64,000 nt of DNA. It comes from Enterocloster clostridioformis (GTDB lineage Bacteria; Bacillota; Clostridia; Lachnospirales; Lachnospiraceae). The notes beneath the pieces were generated by a model, which saw only the letters and a program-made list of their open reading frames with translations, had not been told where the DNA came from and did no database searches. The stretch spans positions 3,844,001 through 3,908,000 of the forward strand of contig NZ_JAIWZC010000001.1 of the NCBI RefSeq assembly GCF_020297485.1. Reading direction: 5' to 3'. Shown one piece after another: positions 15,654 to 24,566 of this stretch (its first letter is position 1; every line of letters begins with the position of its first letter). Made by a program: the position numbers and the translations under genes.

Positions 15654-17412
15654 GACAGGTGTGATTTACGGTATAAATGGTCCTGTCGTTTCCCTGCTGG
15701 GCGACTCAGGGTTCCAGATGAATGAGATGGTGCATGTGGGCCAGGAGAAGCTGGTGGGCGAGGTCATCGGACTTAACTCAGAGAAAACAACCATCCAGGT
15801 TTATGAGGAAACCAGCGGAATTAAGCCGGGAGAAACCGTGACTGGTACAGGCGCCCCGGTGTCCGTTACGCTGGCGCCGGGAATCCTGAGCAATATATTT
15901 GACGGAATCGAGCGTCCCTTAAGCGAGATTGCCAAGGGAAGCGGATATTATATCAGCCGCGGCATATCCGTGAACAGTCTGGACACGGATAAAAAGTGGG
16001 ATACCCACATGGTGGTGAAGGAGGGGGACAGAATCATGCCCGGCACCATCATCGCGGAGGTGCCCGAGACAAGGGCCATCACCCATAAGGTCATGGCTCC
16101 GCCGGATGCGGAAGGTTATGTCCTTACGGTGGTGCCGGATGGCCGGTACACCATAGAAGAGCCGCTTCTGACCCTTCAGCTCATGGACGGCACTGAGAGA
16201 ACCCTGACCATGACCCAGAAATGGCCCATCCGCGTGGCCAGGCCGTCTGCCAAGCGTTTTCCGGCAGTAAAGCCCCTGATCACAGGCCAGCGTATTCTGG
16301 ACACCATGTTCCCGCTGGCAAAGGGCGGCACGGCTGCCATTCCAGGCGGTTTCGGAACAGGCAAGACCATGACCCAGCATCAGGTGGCAAAGTGGTCGGA
16401 TGCGGATGTCATTATCTACATTGGCTGCGGGGAGCGCGGCAACGAGATGACCCAGGTTCTGGAGGAGTTTTCAGAGCTGATAGACCCAAAGACAGGAAAT
16501 CCGCTGATGGACAGAACGACCCTGATTGCCAATACATCCAACATGCCGGTGGCTGCCCGTGAAGCCAGCCTGTATTCCGGTCTTACCCTGGCAGAGTATT
16601 ACAGGGATATGGGCTACCATGTGGCTATTATGGCTGACTCCACCTCCAGATGGGCAGAGGCCCTCAGGGAGCTGTCAGGCCGCCTGGAGGAAATGCCAGC
16701 CGAAGAGGGATTCCCGGCTTACCTGGCATCCCGCCTTTCCGCGTTCTACGAGAGGGCGGGCATGATGCAGAACCTTAATGGGACCGAAGGCTCCGTGACC
16801 ATCATCGGCGCAGTGTCGCCCCAGGGAGGCGACTTCTCCGAGCCTGTGACCATGAACACCAAGCGTTTCGTGCGCTGCTTCTGGGGGCTGGATAAATCCC
16901 TGGCTTACGCCAGGCACTTCCCTGCCATCCACTGGCTTACCAGCTATTCGGAATATATAAACGACCTGTCCTCCTGGTACATGGACAACGTGGATAAGCG
17001 GTTTGTGGACGACCGGAACCGCCTGATGGCCCTTCTGGTACAGGAGAGCAGTCTGATGGAAATTGTGAAGCTGATTGGAGCCGACGTACTGCCGGACGAC
17101 CAGAAGCTGGTGCTTGAAATCGCAAAGGTCATCCGTCTGGGATTCCTGCAGCAGAACGCATTCCACAAGGATGACACGTCTGTGCCATTGATTAAGCAGT
17201 TTAAGATGATGGAAGTCATTCTTTACCTGTATAAGAAATCACGTTCCCTTGTATCCATGGGCATGCCTGTGTCCGTGCTGAAGGAGGAGAACATATTCGA
17301 CAAAATTATATCCATCAAATACGATGTGCCCAATGACCGCCTGGATATGTTTGATGATTATATGAAGATGATTGACGATTTTTACGACAGGGTTGTGGAA
17401 CGGAACGCATAA
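15646..17412 (+). CDS. ntpA: V-type ATPase catalytic subunit A
   Basis: 588 residues, GTG start overlapping subunit E, ribosome site AGGAGG. Walker A GGFGTGKT at 234-241, followed by the catalytic GERGNEMTQVLEEF segment with its Glu, and ADSTSRWAEALRELSGRLEEMPAEEGFPAYL with the SRW arginine-finger-facing segment. The non-homologous insertion of V-ATPase A subunits (about 115-190) is present, separating it from F-type beta. It hydrolyses or makes ATP at three catalytic sites in the A3B3 head. Confidence 0.97.
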   Translation: MAKTGVIYGINGPVVSLLGDSGFQMNEMVHVGQEKLVGEVIGLNSEKTTIQVYEETSGIKPGETVTGTGAPVSVTLAPGILSNIFDGIERPLSEIAKGSGYYISRGISVNSLDTDKKWDTHMVVKEGDRIMPGTIIAEVPETRAITHKVMAPPDAEGYVLTVVPDGRYTIEEPLLTLQLMDGTERTLTMTQKWPIRVARPSAKRFPAVKPLITGQRILDTMFPLAKGGTAAIPGGFGTGKTMTQHQVAKWSDADVIIYIGCGERGNEMTQVLEEFSELIDPKTGNPLMDRTTLIANTSNMPVAAREASLYSGLTLAEYYRDMGYHVAIMADSTSRWAEALRELSGRLEEMPAEEGFPAYLASRLSAFYERAGMMQNLNGTEGSVTIIGAVSPQGGDFSEPVTMNTKRFVRCFWGLDKSLAYARHFPAIHWLTSYSEYINDLSSWYMDNVDKRFVDDRNRLMALLVQESSLMEIVKLIGADVLPDDQKLVLEIAKVIRLGFLQQNAFHKDDTSVPLIKQFKMMEVILYLYKKSRSLVSMGMPVSVLKEENIFDKIISIKYDVPNDRLDMFDDYMKMIDDFYDRVVERNA

Positions 17413-17427
17413 AGGAAGGAGGTCCAT

Positions 17428-18819
17428 ATGGCGATTGAATATTTAGGTTTAAGTGAAATTAATGGCCCTCTGGTGGTCCTGGAGGGCGTTCAGAATGCGG
17501 CTTACGATGAAATCGTGGAAATGACCGTGGCCGGGAGTCTCCACAAGATAGGACGCATCATTGAGATATACGGGGACAGGGCCATCATTCAGGTGTTTGA
17601 GGGCACGGACGGCATGGCCCTGCGCAATACCCACACAAGGCTTACGGGCCATCCCATGGAGATAGAGGTTTCCGAGGAGATGCTGGGACGTACCTTTAAC
17701 GGCATCGGCCAGCCCATCGACGGGCTGGGCGACATTATATCCGATGTGAAGCTGGATATTAACGGAAAACCCTTAAATCCTGTGACCCGTGAGTACCCCA
17801 GAAACTATATCCGTACGGGAATTTCAGCCATTGACGGGCTGACCACCCTGATTCGCGGACAGAAGCTGCCCATCTTTTCAGGAAACGGTCTTCCCCATGA
17901 CCAGCTGGCTGCCCAGATTGTGCAGCAGGCATCCCTGGGAGAGAATTCGGATGAGGAATTTGCCATTGTGTTCGGCGCCATGGGTGTCAAATACGATGTG
18001 GCTGATTTCTTCCGCCGCACCTTTGAGGAGAGCGGGGTATCCGAGCATGTGGCCATGTTTATCAACCTGGCTAATGACCCTGTGGTGGAAAGGCTTATCA
18101 CCCCTAAAATCGCCCTTACCCTGGCCGAGTATCTGGCCTTTGAAAAGGGAATGCACATACTGGTTATACTGACGGACATGACCTCTTATGCCGAGGCTAT
18201 GCGTGAAGTCTCCTCCTCCAAGGGCGAGATTCCGTCCAGAAAGGGATTCCCGGGCTATCTCTACAGCGACCTGGCTTCCCTCTACGAGAGAGCCGGCATC
18301 GTGGCGGGACGGCCTGGTTCCGTGACCCAGATACCCATTCTCACCATGCCCAACGACGATATTACCCATCCCATCCCTGACCTGACAGGCTACATCACAG
18401 AGGGGCAGATTGTTCTGGACCGGCAGCTGAACGGGCAGAACATCTATCCGCCCATCAATGTGCTGCCATCCCTGTCCAGGCTTATGAAGGACGGCATCGG
18501 AGAAGGCTACACCAGGGCGGACCATCAGGATGTGGCCAACCAGCTTTTCTCCTGCTATGCAAAGGTGGGGGATGCCAGGGCCCTGGCATCGGTTATAGGT
18601 GAGGATGAACTTTCACCCATTGACAAGAAATACCTGGAGTTCGGCAAGGCCTTTGAGGAACGTTTCATAGGTCAGGCCCCCCATGAGAACCGCACTATCC
18701 TGGACACCCTGGATATTGGCTGGAAGCTTCTGGGGATGCTGCCCAGGGAGGAACTGGACCGTATCGACACCAAGGTGCTTGACCAGTATTATAAAACTGT
18801 GGACACCGTGAAGGAGTGA
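17428..18819 (+). CDS. ntpB: V-type ATPase regulatory subunit B
   Basis: 463 residues. As expected for B, the P-loop is degenerate ([19 protein letters not shown]), while the conserved [33 protein letters not shown] region and [19 protein letters not shown] with the arginine finger are intact. B alternates with A in the hexameric head. Ribosome site AAGGAGG precedes the ATG. Confidence 0.97.
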   Translation: MAIEYLGLSEINGPLVVLEGVQNAAYDEIVEMTVAGSLHKIGRIIEIYGDRAIIQVFEGTDGMALRNTHTRLTGHPMEIEVSEEMLGRTFNGIGQPIDGLGDIISDVKLDINGKPLNPVTREYPRNYIRTGISAIDGLTTLIRGQKLPIFSGNGLPHDQLAAQIVQQASLGENSDEEFAIVFGAMGVKYDVADFFRRTFEESGVSEHVAMFINLANDPVVERLITPKIALTLAEYLAFEKGMHILVILTDMTSYAEAMREVSSSKGEIPSRKGFPGYLYSDLASLYERAGIVAGRPGSVTQIPILTMPNDDITHPIPDLTGYITEGQIVLDRQLNGQNIYPPINVLPSLSRLMKDGIGEGYTRADHQDVANQLFSCYAKVGDARALASVIGEDELSPIDKKYLEFGKAFEERFIGQAPHENRTILDTLDIGWKLLGMLPREELDRIDTKVLDQYYKTVDTVKE

Positions 18820-18824
18820 TGTAA

Positions 18825-19445
18825 ATGGATCCAAATACATTTCCCACCAAAGGCAACCTGATAGCTGCAAAGAATTCACTGGGCCTGGCCTATATGGGCT
18901 ACGGACTCATGGATAAAAAGCGGAATATACTGATTCGGGAGCTGATGGAGCTGATTGACGAGGCAAAGGGAATCCAGTCTGAGATCGACAGCACCTTCCG
19001 GGCGGCGTATGCGGCCCTCCAGAAGGCAAATATCGAACTGGGCATCAACTATGTCCAGGAGATAGGAGCGTCTGTGCCTGTGGATGACCGGGTGAAGATT
19101 AAGGCCAGAAGCATCATGGGAACTGAGATTCCCCTGGTCCAGCATGAATCGCGGCCTTTAGCCCTGACCTATGGTTTTTATAACACCACGGAGTCCCTGG
19201 ATGAGGCCAGATACCATTTTGAGAAGGTAAAGGAGCTGACTATCAAGCTTTCCATGGTGGAAAACTCCGCCTACCGGCTGGCCAATTCCATTAAAAAGAC
19301 CCAGAAACGGGCCAATGCACTTAAGAACATCACCATACCTCATTATGAGGACCTGAGCAAGTCCATCTCCAATGCGCTGGAGGAAAAGGAGAGGGAGGAA
19401 TTTACCCGCCTCAAGGTAATCAAGCGCAATAAAGAGAAGGTGTAG
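18825..19445 (+). CDS. ntpD: V-type ATPase subunit D (central rotor shaft)
   Basis: 206 residues, two long helices with a short middle, the subunit D form. FPTKGNLIAAKNSLGLAYMGYGLMDKKRNIL at the N-terminus and RRANAL-like KKTQKRANALKNITIPHYEDLSKSISNALEEKEREEFTRLKVIK at the C-terminus are the conserved ends that form the antiparallel coiled coil inside A3B3. It starts 5 bp after subunit B; mazG follows after 9 bp. Confidence 0.93.
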   Translation: MDPNTFPTKGNLIAAKNSLGLAYMGYGLMDKKRNILIRELMELIDEAKGIQSEIDSTFRAAYAALQKANIELGINYVQEIGASVPVDDRVKIKARSIMGTEIPLVQHESRPLALTYGFYNTTESLDEARYHFEKVKELTIKLSMVENSAYRLANSIKKTQKRANALKNITIPHYEDLSKSISNALEEKEREEFTRLKVIKRNKEKV

Positions 19446-19454
19446 GAGGTTTTT

Positions 19455-19835
19455 ATGTATACATTTGACGACCTTGTGGGAATAATAGCAAAGCTGCGGT
19501 CGCCTGAGGGCTGCCCCTGGGACAGGGAGCAGACCTTTGAGAGCCTGAAAAAATGTCTGTCTGACGAGACCCAGGAGGTATTTCAGGCCATAGACAACAA
19601 TGATATGGAAAACCTGTGCGAGGAACTGGGGGACGTGCTGCTCCAGGTTATCCTGAACAGCCAGATTGCGAAGGAGGAAGGCAGGTTTACTATCGACGAT
19701 GTAATTGACGGTTTATGCCGGAAAATGGTCCGAAGGCACCCCCACGTATTTGGCGGTGTAAAGGTGAATTCCGTGGAGGAAGGGACCGCCCTCTGGAATC
19801 AGATAAAAATGCAGGAAAAAGCCAAAAAACCTTGA
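19455..19835 (+). CDS. mazG: MazG nucleoside triphosphate pyrophosphohydrolase (single domain)
   Basis: 126 residues: a single MazG domain where E. coli MazG has two. The motif CPWDREQTFESLKKCLSDETQEVFQAID carries the first two acidic metal ligands, and ENLCEELGDVLLQVI the second ExxD pair. The end RRHPHVFGGVKVNSVEEGTALWNQIK is typical. It hydrolyses (d)NTPs to monophosphate and pyrophosphate, cleaning aberrant nucleotides. AGGAGG precedes the start. It may be read from the V-ATPase transcript, but the hup promoter begins inside its last codons. Confidence 0.93.
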   Translation: MYTFDDLVGIIAKLRSPEGCPWDREQTFESLKKCLSDETQEVFQAIDNNDMENLCEELGDVLLQVILNSQIAKEEGRFTIDDVIDGLCRKMVRRHPHVFGGVKVNSVEEGTALWNQIKMQEKAKKP

Positions 19836-19860
19836 CAAATCATAGTAAAACAGATATAAA
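19832..19860 (+). promoter_or_regulatory. Sigma-A promoter of hup-rqcP
   Basis: TTGACA (19832-19837), 17-bp spacer, TATAAA (19855-19860). The -35 box overlaps the mazG stop codon. The following leader of about 65 bp before the hup start holds no other clear structure. Confidence 0.8.
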
Positions 19861-19935
19861 TGATTAAGTACACTATGACATTAAAAAGTAACGATTCCGG
19901 GGCCTTTCCCGGACAATATCTAGGAGGAAAAATTG

Positions 19936-20211
19936 ATGAACAAGACAGAATTAATTGCAGCAGTTGCCGAGAAGGCAGAGCTTTCTAAGAAAGACGCGGA
20001 GAAGGCAGTTAAGGCTTTCACTGACGCTGTATCTGAGGAGCTGGTAAAAGGCGGAAAAGTACAGTTAGTGGGCTTCGGAACCTTTGAAGTATCTGAGAGA
20101 GCTGCAAGAGAGGGAAGAAATCCCAAGACTGGTAAGACGATGACCATCGAGGCTTCCAAGACTCCAAAGTTCAAAGCTGGCAAGGCATTAAAGGATGAGG
20201 TTAATAAATAA
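19936..20211 (+). CDS. hup: HU family DNA-binding protein
   Basis: 91 residues from ATG 19936, seven or eight bases after AGGAGG; a TTG directly before it is less likely. [28 protein letters not shown] and the DNA-binding arm region [42 protein letters not shown] are classic HU, with the Pro at the arm tip in the RNP motif. It is the main nucleoid protein that bends DNA. It heads the sporulation/division cluster that starts here. Confidence 0.97.
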   Translation: MNKTELIAAVAEKAELSKKDAEKAVKAFTDAVSEELVKGGKVQLVGFGTFEVSERAAREGRNPKTGKTMTIEASKTPKFKAGKALKDEVNK

Positions 20212-20214
20212 TCC

Positions 20215-20454
20215 ATGAGATTGGACAAGTTTCTGAAAGTTTCCCGCCTTATCAAGCGCAGAACCGTAGCCAATGAGGCATGCGACGCAGGACGCGTGTT
20301 GGTGAATGATAAGCCGGCAAAGGCGTCCGTCAGCGTGAAAACAGGTGATATCATCGAGATTCAGTTCGGAGCCAAGGCTGTTAAGGTGGAGGTTCTGGAC
20401 GTACAGGAAACTGTGAAGAAGGATGAGGCTAAGGAACTTTACCGTTATATTTAA
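20215..20454 (+). CDS. rqcP: S4-domain ribosome quality-control protein RqcP (YabO)
   Basis: 79 residues, one S4 RNA-binding domain: MRLDKFLKVSRLIKRRTVANEACDAGRVLVNDKPAKAS nearly repeats B. subtilis YabO. RqcP binds stalled 50S subunits with RqcH and helps C-terminal alanine tailing of incomplete chains. It starts 3 bp after hup. The same order hup-yabO-yabP-yabQ-divIC is known from B. subtilis, which backs the assignment over other small S4 proteins. Confidence 0.92.
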   Translation: MRLDKFLKVSRLIKRRTVANEACDAGRVLVNDKPAKASVSVKTGDIIEIQFGAKAVKVEVLDVQETVKKDEAKELYRYI

Positions 20455-20475
20455 GATAAGTGGCATAGAATGGCC

Positions 20476-20523
20476 AACCTCCCCATATATTTAACATAGG
20501 TTAGATATACGGGGAGGTTTTTT
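20476..20523 (+). terminator. Hairpin terminator/attenuator whose 3' arm holds the yabP ribosome site
   Basis: AACCTCCCC (20476-20484) pairs with GGGGAGGTT (20511-20519), followed by a T-run. The GGGGAGG in the 3' arm is also the only ribosome site for yabP, eight bases before its ATG. Readthrough transcripts would have that site hidden, while a transcript starting within the loop would expose it. The loop holds an AT-rich segment that could include a sporulation promoter, but I cannot assign a sigma factor with confidence. Confidence 0.7.
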
Positions 20524-20525
20524 GC

Positions 20526-20813
20526 ATGGAAGAAAAGATTGGAAGCAATCGTCAGCATAAGCTTATACTGCAGAACCGGAGCAAGGGAAATATCACCGGC
20601 ATATGCGATGTGGTGTCCTTTGATGAAAACGCAGTTGTCCTGGATACGGATATGGGGCTGCTTACCATCAAGGGGAAGGAGCTTCATGTAAGCCGCCTTA
20701 CCCTGGAAAAGGGAGAGGTGGACATAGAGGGAACCATAGACAGCATGGTCTACAGTTCCAATGAAGCCCTCAGAAAGTCGGGGGAATCCCTGTTCACCCG
20801 GCTGTTTAAGTAG
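20526..20813 (+). CDS. yabP: Sporulation protein YabP
   Basis: 95 residues, YabP/YqfC-family small beta protein: NRSKGNITGICDVVSFDENAVVLDTDMGLLTIKGKELHVSRLTLEKGEVDIEGTIDSMVY is the conserved core. It is needed for normal spore formation in the mother cell, though its biochemical task is unknown. Its ribosome site is inside the stem of the preceding terminator-like hairpin, so translation is probably limited to transcripts starting inside that structure. yabQ follows after 7 bp. Confidence 0.9.
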   Translation: MEEKIGSNRQHKLILQNRSKGNITGICDVVSFDENAVVLDTDMGLLTIKGKELHVSRLTLEKGEVDIEGTIDSMVYSSNEALRKSGESLFTRLFK

Positions 20814-20820
20814 GCAGGCT

Positions 20821-21201
20821 ATGAGCAGCAGGATTCAGTATGAAGCCTGGCTGATGGTGCTCAGCCTGGTCACAGGCGGTTGGCTCATGCTGGCCTATGA
20901 CACCCTCAGGGTGTTCCGCCTGATTATCCGCCACGGCCCTTTCTGGACGGGGGTGGAGGATTTTTTGTATTGGCTCTATGCGGGGCTTGTGACCTTTATT
21001 CTGCTCTATGAGCAGAATGACGGCGTATTCAGGGCCTATGTCATAGGAGGGGTATTTGCCGGGATGATTCTGTACGACAGGTTTATCAGCAGAATTTTCT
21101 TGAAGTGCTTGAAAAAAGCCGGCAAATGCCTTAGAATGATTATCAGCAGGCACAGACAGAAAGCTGTCTGCAGCCCGGAAAAAGACGGAGCTGGTGATTG
21201 A
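20821..21201 (+). CDS. yabQ: Spore cortex biosynthesis membrane protein YabQ
   Basis: 126 residues from ATG 20821. Three membrane helices (about 8-27, 38-62, 68-87) with the YabQ pattern GGWLMLAYDTLRVFRLIIRHG ... VEDFLYWLYAGLVTFILLYEQNDG. YabQ is required for cortex formation and sits in the outer forespore membrane. The tail is basic. It overlaps or abuts the divIC start and is co-translated with yabP. Confidence 0.9.
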   Translation: MSSRIQYEAWLMVLSLVTGGWLMLAYDTLRVFRLIIRHGPFWTGVEDFLYWLYAGLVTFILLYEQNDGVFRAYVIGGVFAGMILYDRFISRIFLKCLKKAGKCLRMIISRHRQKAVCSPEKDGAGD

Positions 21202-21205
21202 GCAG

Positions 21206-21523
21206 ATGAGATCCTACGGTAAATCAAGACGCGTAAGGCGTGACAAATGGACCAACCGCATGGCCATCATGGGTATTACCCTGGTAGTCATGTTTTTGGC
21301 TGTGGCAATCAATATAAAGGGCGCCGACCTTAAGAAATCGGACCTGGAATACAGCATCCGCGAACAGAACCTGGAGCAGCAGAAGGAAGAGGAAGAAAAG
21401 CGGACCGCCCAGCTGCAGGAATACAAGATTTACGTCAAGACCAAGCAGTATGCGGAGGAAGTGGCCAAAGAAAAGCTGGGGCTTGTGAATCCTGATGAGA
21501 TTCTGCTGAAGCCTACGGAGTGA
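21206..21523 (+). CDS. divIC: Septum formation initiator DivIC/FtsL family
   Basis: 105 residues from ATG 21206; a GTG at 21194 inside the yabQ end is the alternative. A basic cytoplasmic N-terminus (RSYGKSRRVRRDKW), one membrane helix (about 20-41), then an extracytoplasmic coiled coil (EYSIREQNLEQQKEEEEKRTAQL) and the family end VAKEKLGLVNPDEILLKP. DivIC forms the FtsL/DivIB/DivIC complex at the division septum. Location between yabQ and spoIIE is the usual one. Confidence 0.92.
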   Translation: MRSYGKSRRVRRDKWTNRMAIMGITLVVMFLAVAINIKGADLKKSDLEYSIREQNLEQQKEEEEKRTAQLQEYKIYVKTKQYAEEVAKEKLGLVNPDEILLKPTE

Positions 21524-21598
21524 TGGCGAAAACGGGCGAATAATTTTTAAAAATCCATGCATGAATTGACATATATTTCCCTCCTGGGTGCGTATACT
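21524..21598 (+). promoter_or_regulatory. Spo0A-type spoIIE promoter: 0A-like boxes with TTGACA - 21 bp - TATACT
   Basis: TTGACA at 21566-21571 and TATACT at 21593-21598 are separated by 21 bp. That is the unusual spacing known for the B. subtilis spoIIE promoter, where Spo0A-phosphate lets sigma-A use the long spacer. Upstream, TGGCGAA (21524-21530) fits the TGNCGAA 0A box and GGGCGAA (21534-21540) is close to it. On the minus strand TATGTCAATT overlapping the -35 box also resembles a 0A box. The GTG start lies 30 bp downstream with AGGAGG at 21615-21620. Confidence 0.72.
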
Positions 21599-21627
21599 GA
21601 AAGTTACGCGGATTAGGAGGGATTTTT

Positions 21628-23046
21628 GTGTTTATCAGAGAACGGGAAGTAAAGGGAAGAACAGATGTAAATTATTATACGGCCAGGAGACTGGGGGATA
21701 TGGCAGATTCCTTAAACCAGCTGGCCAGGGCCTTTGACGACGGTATAGAGAAGAACGGGCAGCTGACAAAGGATGATGGACTGGCTGCCATGCAGGCCAG
21801 CGCTGCCCTGGTGTGCGAGAACTGCAGCAGGTGTAATCTGTATGCGGACAGCGAGAAGGAGGACAGCTATTACCTCTATTATCTTCTGCGGGCATTTGAG
21901 CAGAAGGGCCATATTGATTTTGAGGACATGCCCCAGATGTTCCAGAGCGGCTGCCGGAAGAAGGAGGATTATCTTGCCCAACTGAACCGGAGCCTGGGAA
22001 GGGCTACCATGAACCTGTCCTGGAAGAACCGTTTCCTGGAGAGCAGGGACGCGGTTATATCCCAGTTCAGGGAGCTGTCGGTGATACTGGAGGAATTTTC
22101 CCGCCAGATTGACCGCGCAAGGGATATTACGGACGAGTATGAATACATACTGAAAAAACATTTCAGGCGTTACCATGTTGCCCTGGGAAACCTTTTGCTT
22201 CTGGAGTACGAGAACGGGCAGAAGGAAGCCTTCCTCACGGTCAGGACCACCAACGGCCGCTGCATCACCTCCAAGGATGCGGCGCTGATCATGGGGGAGG
22301 TCATGGATGGCACGAGGTGGAGTCCGGCCAAGGACAGCCGCAGCATTATCACCAAACAGTATGAAACCGTGCGTTTTCTGGAGGAGGGAGGCTACCGTAT
22401 GCTCTATGGCGCTTCCAGGATTCCAAAAAAGGGCGAGAAGTATTCCGGGGATAATTATACCTTTTGCGAGAGTCCCGGAAACCAGGTGGTCATGAGTCTT
22501 TCCGACGGAATGGGAAGCGGGGAGGCGGCAGCCAGGGAGAGCAAACAGGTGGTGGAACTGACGGAGCAGCTGCTGGAGACCGGATTTTCCCCAAGGGCGG
22601 CCCTTAAGCTGGTGAACACAGTGCTTTTGCTGGCAGGACCGGAACAGCATCCGGCCACCCTGGACCTTAGCTGCATTGATTTGCATACCGGCGTGCTGGA
22701 GGCAATGAAGCTGGGGGCGGTGCCAACCTTCATAATCGGGGAAGAGGGAGTGGAAATCATGGAAGCCGGGGAGGTTCCCATGGGAATTCTCAATGGGGTG
22801 GAGCCGGTGCTCATGTCAAGGAAGCTGTGGGAAGGGGACCGGATTGTCATGGTCAGCGACGGGGTATTGGATGCTCTGCCGGGAGATGACAAGGAACAGG
22901 CCATGCAGCAGTATCTGGAGAGCGTGGAGGAGATGGGACCCCAGGAACTGGCGGACCAGGTGCTGGATTTTGCGGTGTCCTTTATACCGGCTCCAAGGGA
23001 TGATATGACGGTCCTGGCAGCTGGAATCTGGAAAAGACGCTCATAA
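21628..23046 (+). CDS. spoIIE: SpoIIE-type PP2C phosphatase lacking the membrane domain
   Basis: 472 residues from a GTG seven bases after AGGAGG. The C-terminal PP2C-type (SpoIIE) domain has the metal-binding SLSDGMGSGEAA (D293, G294), MVSDGVLDALPGD (D411) and PRDDMTVLAAGIW (D458, D459). Before it is the regulatory region with conserved Cys (CENCSRCNLY). B. subtilis SpoIIE is about 827 residues with ten N-terminal membrane helices; none are encoded here, and the start is well supported by the promoter and ribosome site. It dephosphorylates SpoIIAA to activate sigma-F in the forespore. Confidence 0.88.
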   Translation: MFIREREVKGRTDVNYYTARRLGDMADSLNQLARAFDDGIEKNGQLTKDDGLAAMQASAALVCENCSRCNLYADSEKEDSYYLYYLLRAFEQKGHIDFEDMPQMFQSGCRKKEDYLAQLNRSLGRATMNLSWKNRFLESRDAVISQFRELSVILEEFSRQIDRARDITDEYEYILKKHFRRYHVALGNLLLLEYENGQKEAFLTVRTTNGRCITSKDAALIMGEVMDGTRWSPAKDSRSIITKQYETVRFLEEGGYRMLYGASRIPKKGEKYSGDNYTFCESPGNQVVMSLSDGMGSGEAAARESKQVVELTEQLLETGFSPRAALKLVNTVLLLAGPEQHPATLDLSCIDLHTGVLEAMKLGAVPTFIIGEEGVEIMEAGEVPMGILNGVEPVLMSRKLWEGDRIVMVSDGVLDALPGDDKEQAMQQYLESVEEMGPQELADQVLDFAVSFIPAPRDDMTVLAAGIWKRRS

Positions 23047-23136
23047 TTTACAAGGACAGGCTTGCAAGGAGGGACGTTTGCGGGTATATTATAAGAAATA
23101 GACAGAGATAAACATGATTGGACACAGGAGAGACAG

Positions 23137-24546
23137 GTGGAAGGACTGGAGCGCAGGGTCAGAGAGACCGTGGAACAATATCATATGCTGGATTCGGGTG
23201 ACCGGGTCGTTGCAGCAGTTTCAGGAGGGGCAGATTCCGTCTGCCTCTTAGCGTTGTTATGCACGTTTAGGGAACCGTGGGGAGTCAGGATCAGGGCACT
23301 CCATGTCCATCACGGGCTCAGGGGGGAGGAAGCTGACCGGGACGCGGATTTTGTCAGGTCATTGTGTGAAGGGTTTCATGTCCCCTGTCATATCCTAAAG
23401 GTAGATGTGCGCGGCTTCGCGGCTGAAAAGGGCATGTCTGAGGAGGAGGCGGGCCGTTTCCTGCGCTATGAGGCATTGGAGAGGGAGGCTGCGGATTGGG
23501 AAGATGAGGACCGGACAGGACCGGATGGCGGTTCGGCTGACAGCAGCGTCCGCCCTGTGAAAATCGCGGTGGCCCACCACAGCGGGGACCAGGTGGAAAC
23601 CATACTTCACAATCTGTTCCGGGGAAGCGGCCTTTCCGGGATGAAGGGTATCGTCTACCGGAGAGGCAGGATTATCCGGCCGTTACTGGACGTGGACCGG
23701 GACTGCATCCTTAAGTGGCTGGCGGACCATGGCCTGTCCTATGTGCAGGATTCCACCAACGATACCCTTCACTACACACGGAACAGGATACGCAATCAGC
23801 TGCTGCCGGAGATTGAGCAGTATGTAAACAGGGGGGCGGCCGGTAATATATTGCGTCTGGGGCATCTGGCGGCACAGGCAGACGAGTACCTGGAAAATCA
23901 GGCGGCTGCCTGGATTAAGGCCCATGTGAGGAAAAACTCCGGGGCATACATTCCGGCAGAGGTGTTTCTGGGGGAACCGGAGATACTGAGGTCCTATGTG
24001 GTGATGTCGCTCCTTAAGGAGCTGGGAGGAGCTTCCAGGGACCTGGGGCTTGTTCATGTGAGCCAGGTCATGGAGCTGGCCGGGCGGTCCGTTGGAAAAC
24101 AGGTGGATTTGCCCTACGGGCTGGCAGCCATAAGGGAGTATGAGGGAATCTGGTTGGGAAGAGGAGACCCGGCGGCAGAAGAAGGATGGGGTGACCTGCC
24201 TATTGTGGATATGGAGGTTTTTTCCCGGAAAAAAGGGATGGAATTTCCTAAAAATGTGTATACGAAATGGTTTGACTGTGATAAAATAAAGGGTACGCCC
24301 GTGGTAAGAACCAGGTGTCCGGGGGATTATATCGTCCTGGCGGACCATAACCACAAGGCGCTTAATCGTTTTATGATTGATGAGAAGATACCCAGACAGA
24401 TGAGGGATAAGATACCCCTTCTGGCAGATGGCAGCCATGTGATGTGGATTATAGGCTACCGCATGAGCGAGTATTACAAGATAGGACCGGATACGGTCCG
24501 GGTGCTGCAGGCAGAGGCAGGCCAGACTCGAGAGAGAAAAGAATAG
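23137..24546 (+). CDS. tilS: tRNA(Ile)-lysidine synthetase
   Basis: 469 residues, GTG start six bases after AGGAG. The PP-loop SGGADS is at 29-34 in VVAAVSGGADSVCLLALL, followed by HVHHGLRGEEADRDADFV and AVAHHSGDQVETILHNLFRGSGLSGMKGI; the C-terminal TilS domain ends with PLLADGSHVMWIIGYRMSEYYKI. It makes lysidine at C34 of the CAU isoleucine tRNA so that it reads AUA. An Asp/Gly-rich insert (about 122-140) is longer than usual. Confidence 0.94.
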   Translation: MEGLERRVRETVEQYHMLDSGDRVVAAVSGGADSVCLLALLCTFREPWGVRIRALHVHHGLRGEEADRDADFVRSLCEGFHVPCHILKVDVRGFAAEKGMSEEEAGRFLRYEALEREAADWEDEDRTGPDGGSADSSVRPVKIAVAHHSGDQVETILHNLFRGSGLSGMKGIVYRRGRIIRPLLDVDRDCILKWLADHGLSYVQDSTNDTLHYTRNRIRNQLLPEIEQYVNRGAAGNILRLGHLAAQADEYLENQAAAWIKAHVRKNSGAYIPAEVFLGEPEILRSYVVMSLLKELGGASRDLGLVHVSQVMELAGRSVGKQVDLPYGLAAIREYEGIWLGRGDPAAEEGWGDLPIVDMEVFSRKKGMEFPKNVYTKWFDCDKIKGTPVVRTRCPGDYIVLADHNHKALNRFMIDEKIPRQMRDKIPLLADGSHVMWIIGYRMSEYYKIGPDTVRVLQAEAGQTRERKE

Positions 24547-24566
24547 GTGAAACGGAGGATAAGGTA

